A stretch of 5,034 bases of DNA from Sporomusa sp. (GTDB lineage: Bacteria; Bacillota_C; Negativicutes; Sporomusales; Sporomusaceae), in assembly GCA_029256645.1 (NCBI GenBank), contig JAQSXM010000287.1:1-5034 (forward strand), in the 5' to 3' direction. The translations under genes and the position numbers were made by a program. The notes under the pieces are model-generated. The model was not told the origin of the DNA, did no database searches, and saw only the letters and a program-made list of their open reading frames with translations. The first letter of the stretch is position 1; each line of letters starts with the position of its first letter. Shown in pieces: positions 5,028-5,034 of this stretch.

Positions 5028-5034
5028 CCTGACT

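Larger units (their letters stand above)
4300..5034 (+). mobile_element. IS200-type (IS200/IS605 family) insertion sequence, single tnpA
   Basis: The element has a left-end hairpin (4312-4332), a structured leader, one Y1 transposase gene and a structured right end with a final hairpin (5007-5027), with no tnpB. Its visible length of about 735 bp fits the IS200 group, which is roughly 700-750 bp. Such elements have no terminal inverted repeats and make no target duplication; they move as single-stranded DNA, with TnpA recognising subterminal hairpins. The exact tips cannot be fixed from one copy. The left tip lies within roughly 4293-4311, next to the amidase terminator T-run, and the right tip lies at or just past the window end, since cleavage normally falls a few bases after the right hairpin. 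Confidence 0.85.

Noticed and set aside
4903..5034. CRISPR array or tnpB guide RNA at the right end
   Set aside because: The hairpins differ in sequence and there are no regular direct repeats with spacers; no tnpB is present, so a guide RNA role cannot be supported.

Overview
The window looks like chromosomal DNA of a low-to-moderate GC, Gram-positive-type anaerobe (Firmicutes, plausibly Clostridia or Negativicutes/Sporomusaceae). This assignment is inference from strong AGGAGG-like ribosome binding sites, compact U-tailed terminators, a tandem CobW-like GTPase pair, an NhaC-type antiporter, a secreted Amidase_3 enzyme and a Firmicute-style IS200. There are no rRNA or tRNA genes and no CRISPR array.

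Layout. 1-840 (+) is the 3' part of a G3E (CobW/P47K) GTPase whose start and Walker A lie outside the window. It overlaps by 17 nt a short second G3E-like protein (824-1450, +) that keeps the Walker A loop, lacks the CxCC and NKxD-type motifs, and ends in a membrane helix. A bidirectional hairpin terminator (1505-1542) separates this pair from a convergent NhaC-family Na+/H+ antiporter gene (1580-3004, -). A 376-nt divergent intergenic region (3005-3380) then holds a palindrome, two terminator-like hairpins and a long leader stem-loop. It is followed by a secreted N-acetylmuramoyl-L-alanine amidase (3381-4256, +) with its own strong terminator (4267-4299). The right end is an IS200-type insertion sequence (about 4300 to the window edge) with a single Y1 HUH transposase gene (4435-4902), a 12-bp stem that covers the tnpA ribosome binding site, and structured left and right ends.

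Functional view. The two GTPase genes look translationally coupled and may act as a soluble/membrane-tethered pair in metal or cofactor handling. The antiporter and the amidase are separate transcription units. The least explained parts are the degenerate, tail-anchored G3E protein and the terminator-bearing DNA between two divergent genes, where no gene is visible that would need a terminator. The latter is a candidate small RNA or attenuated leader. Everything else fits known families.
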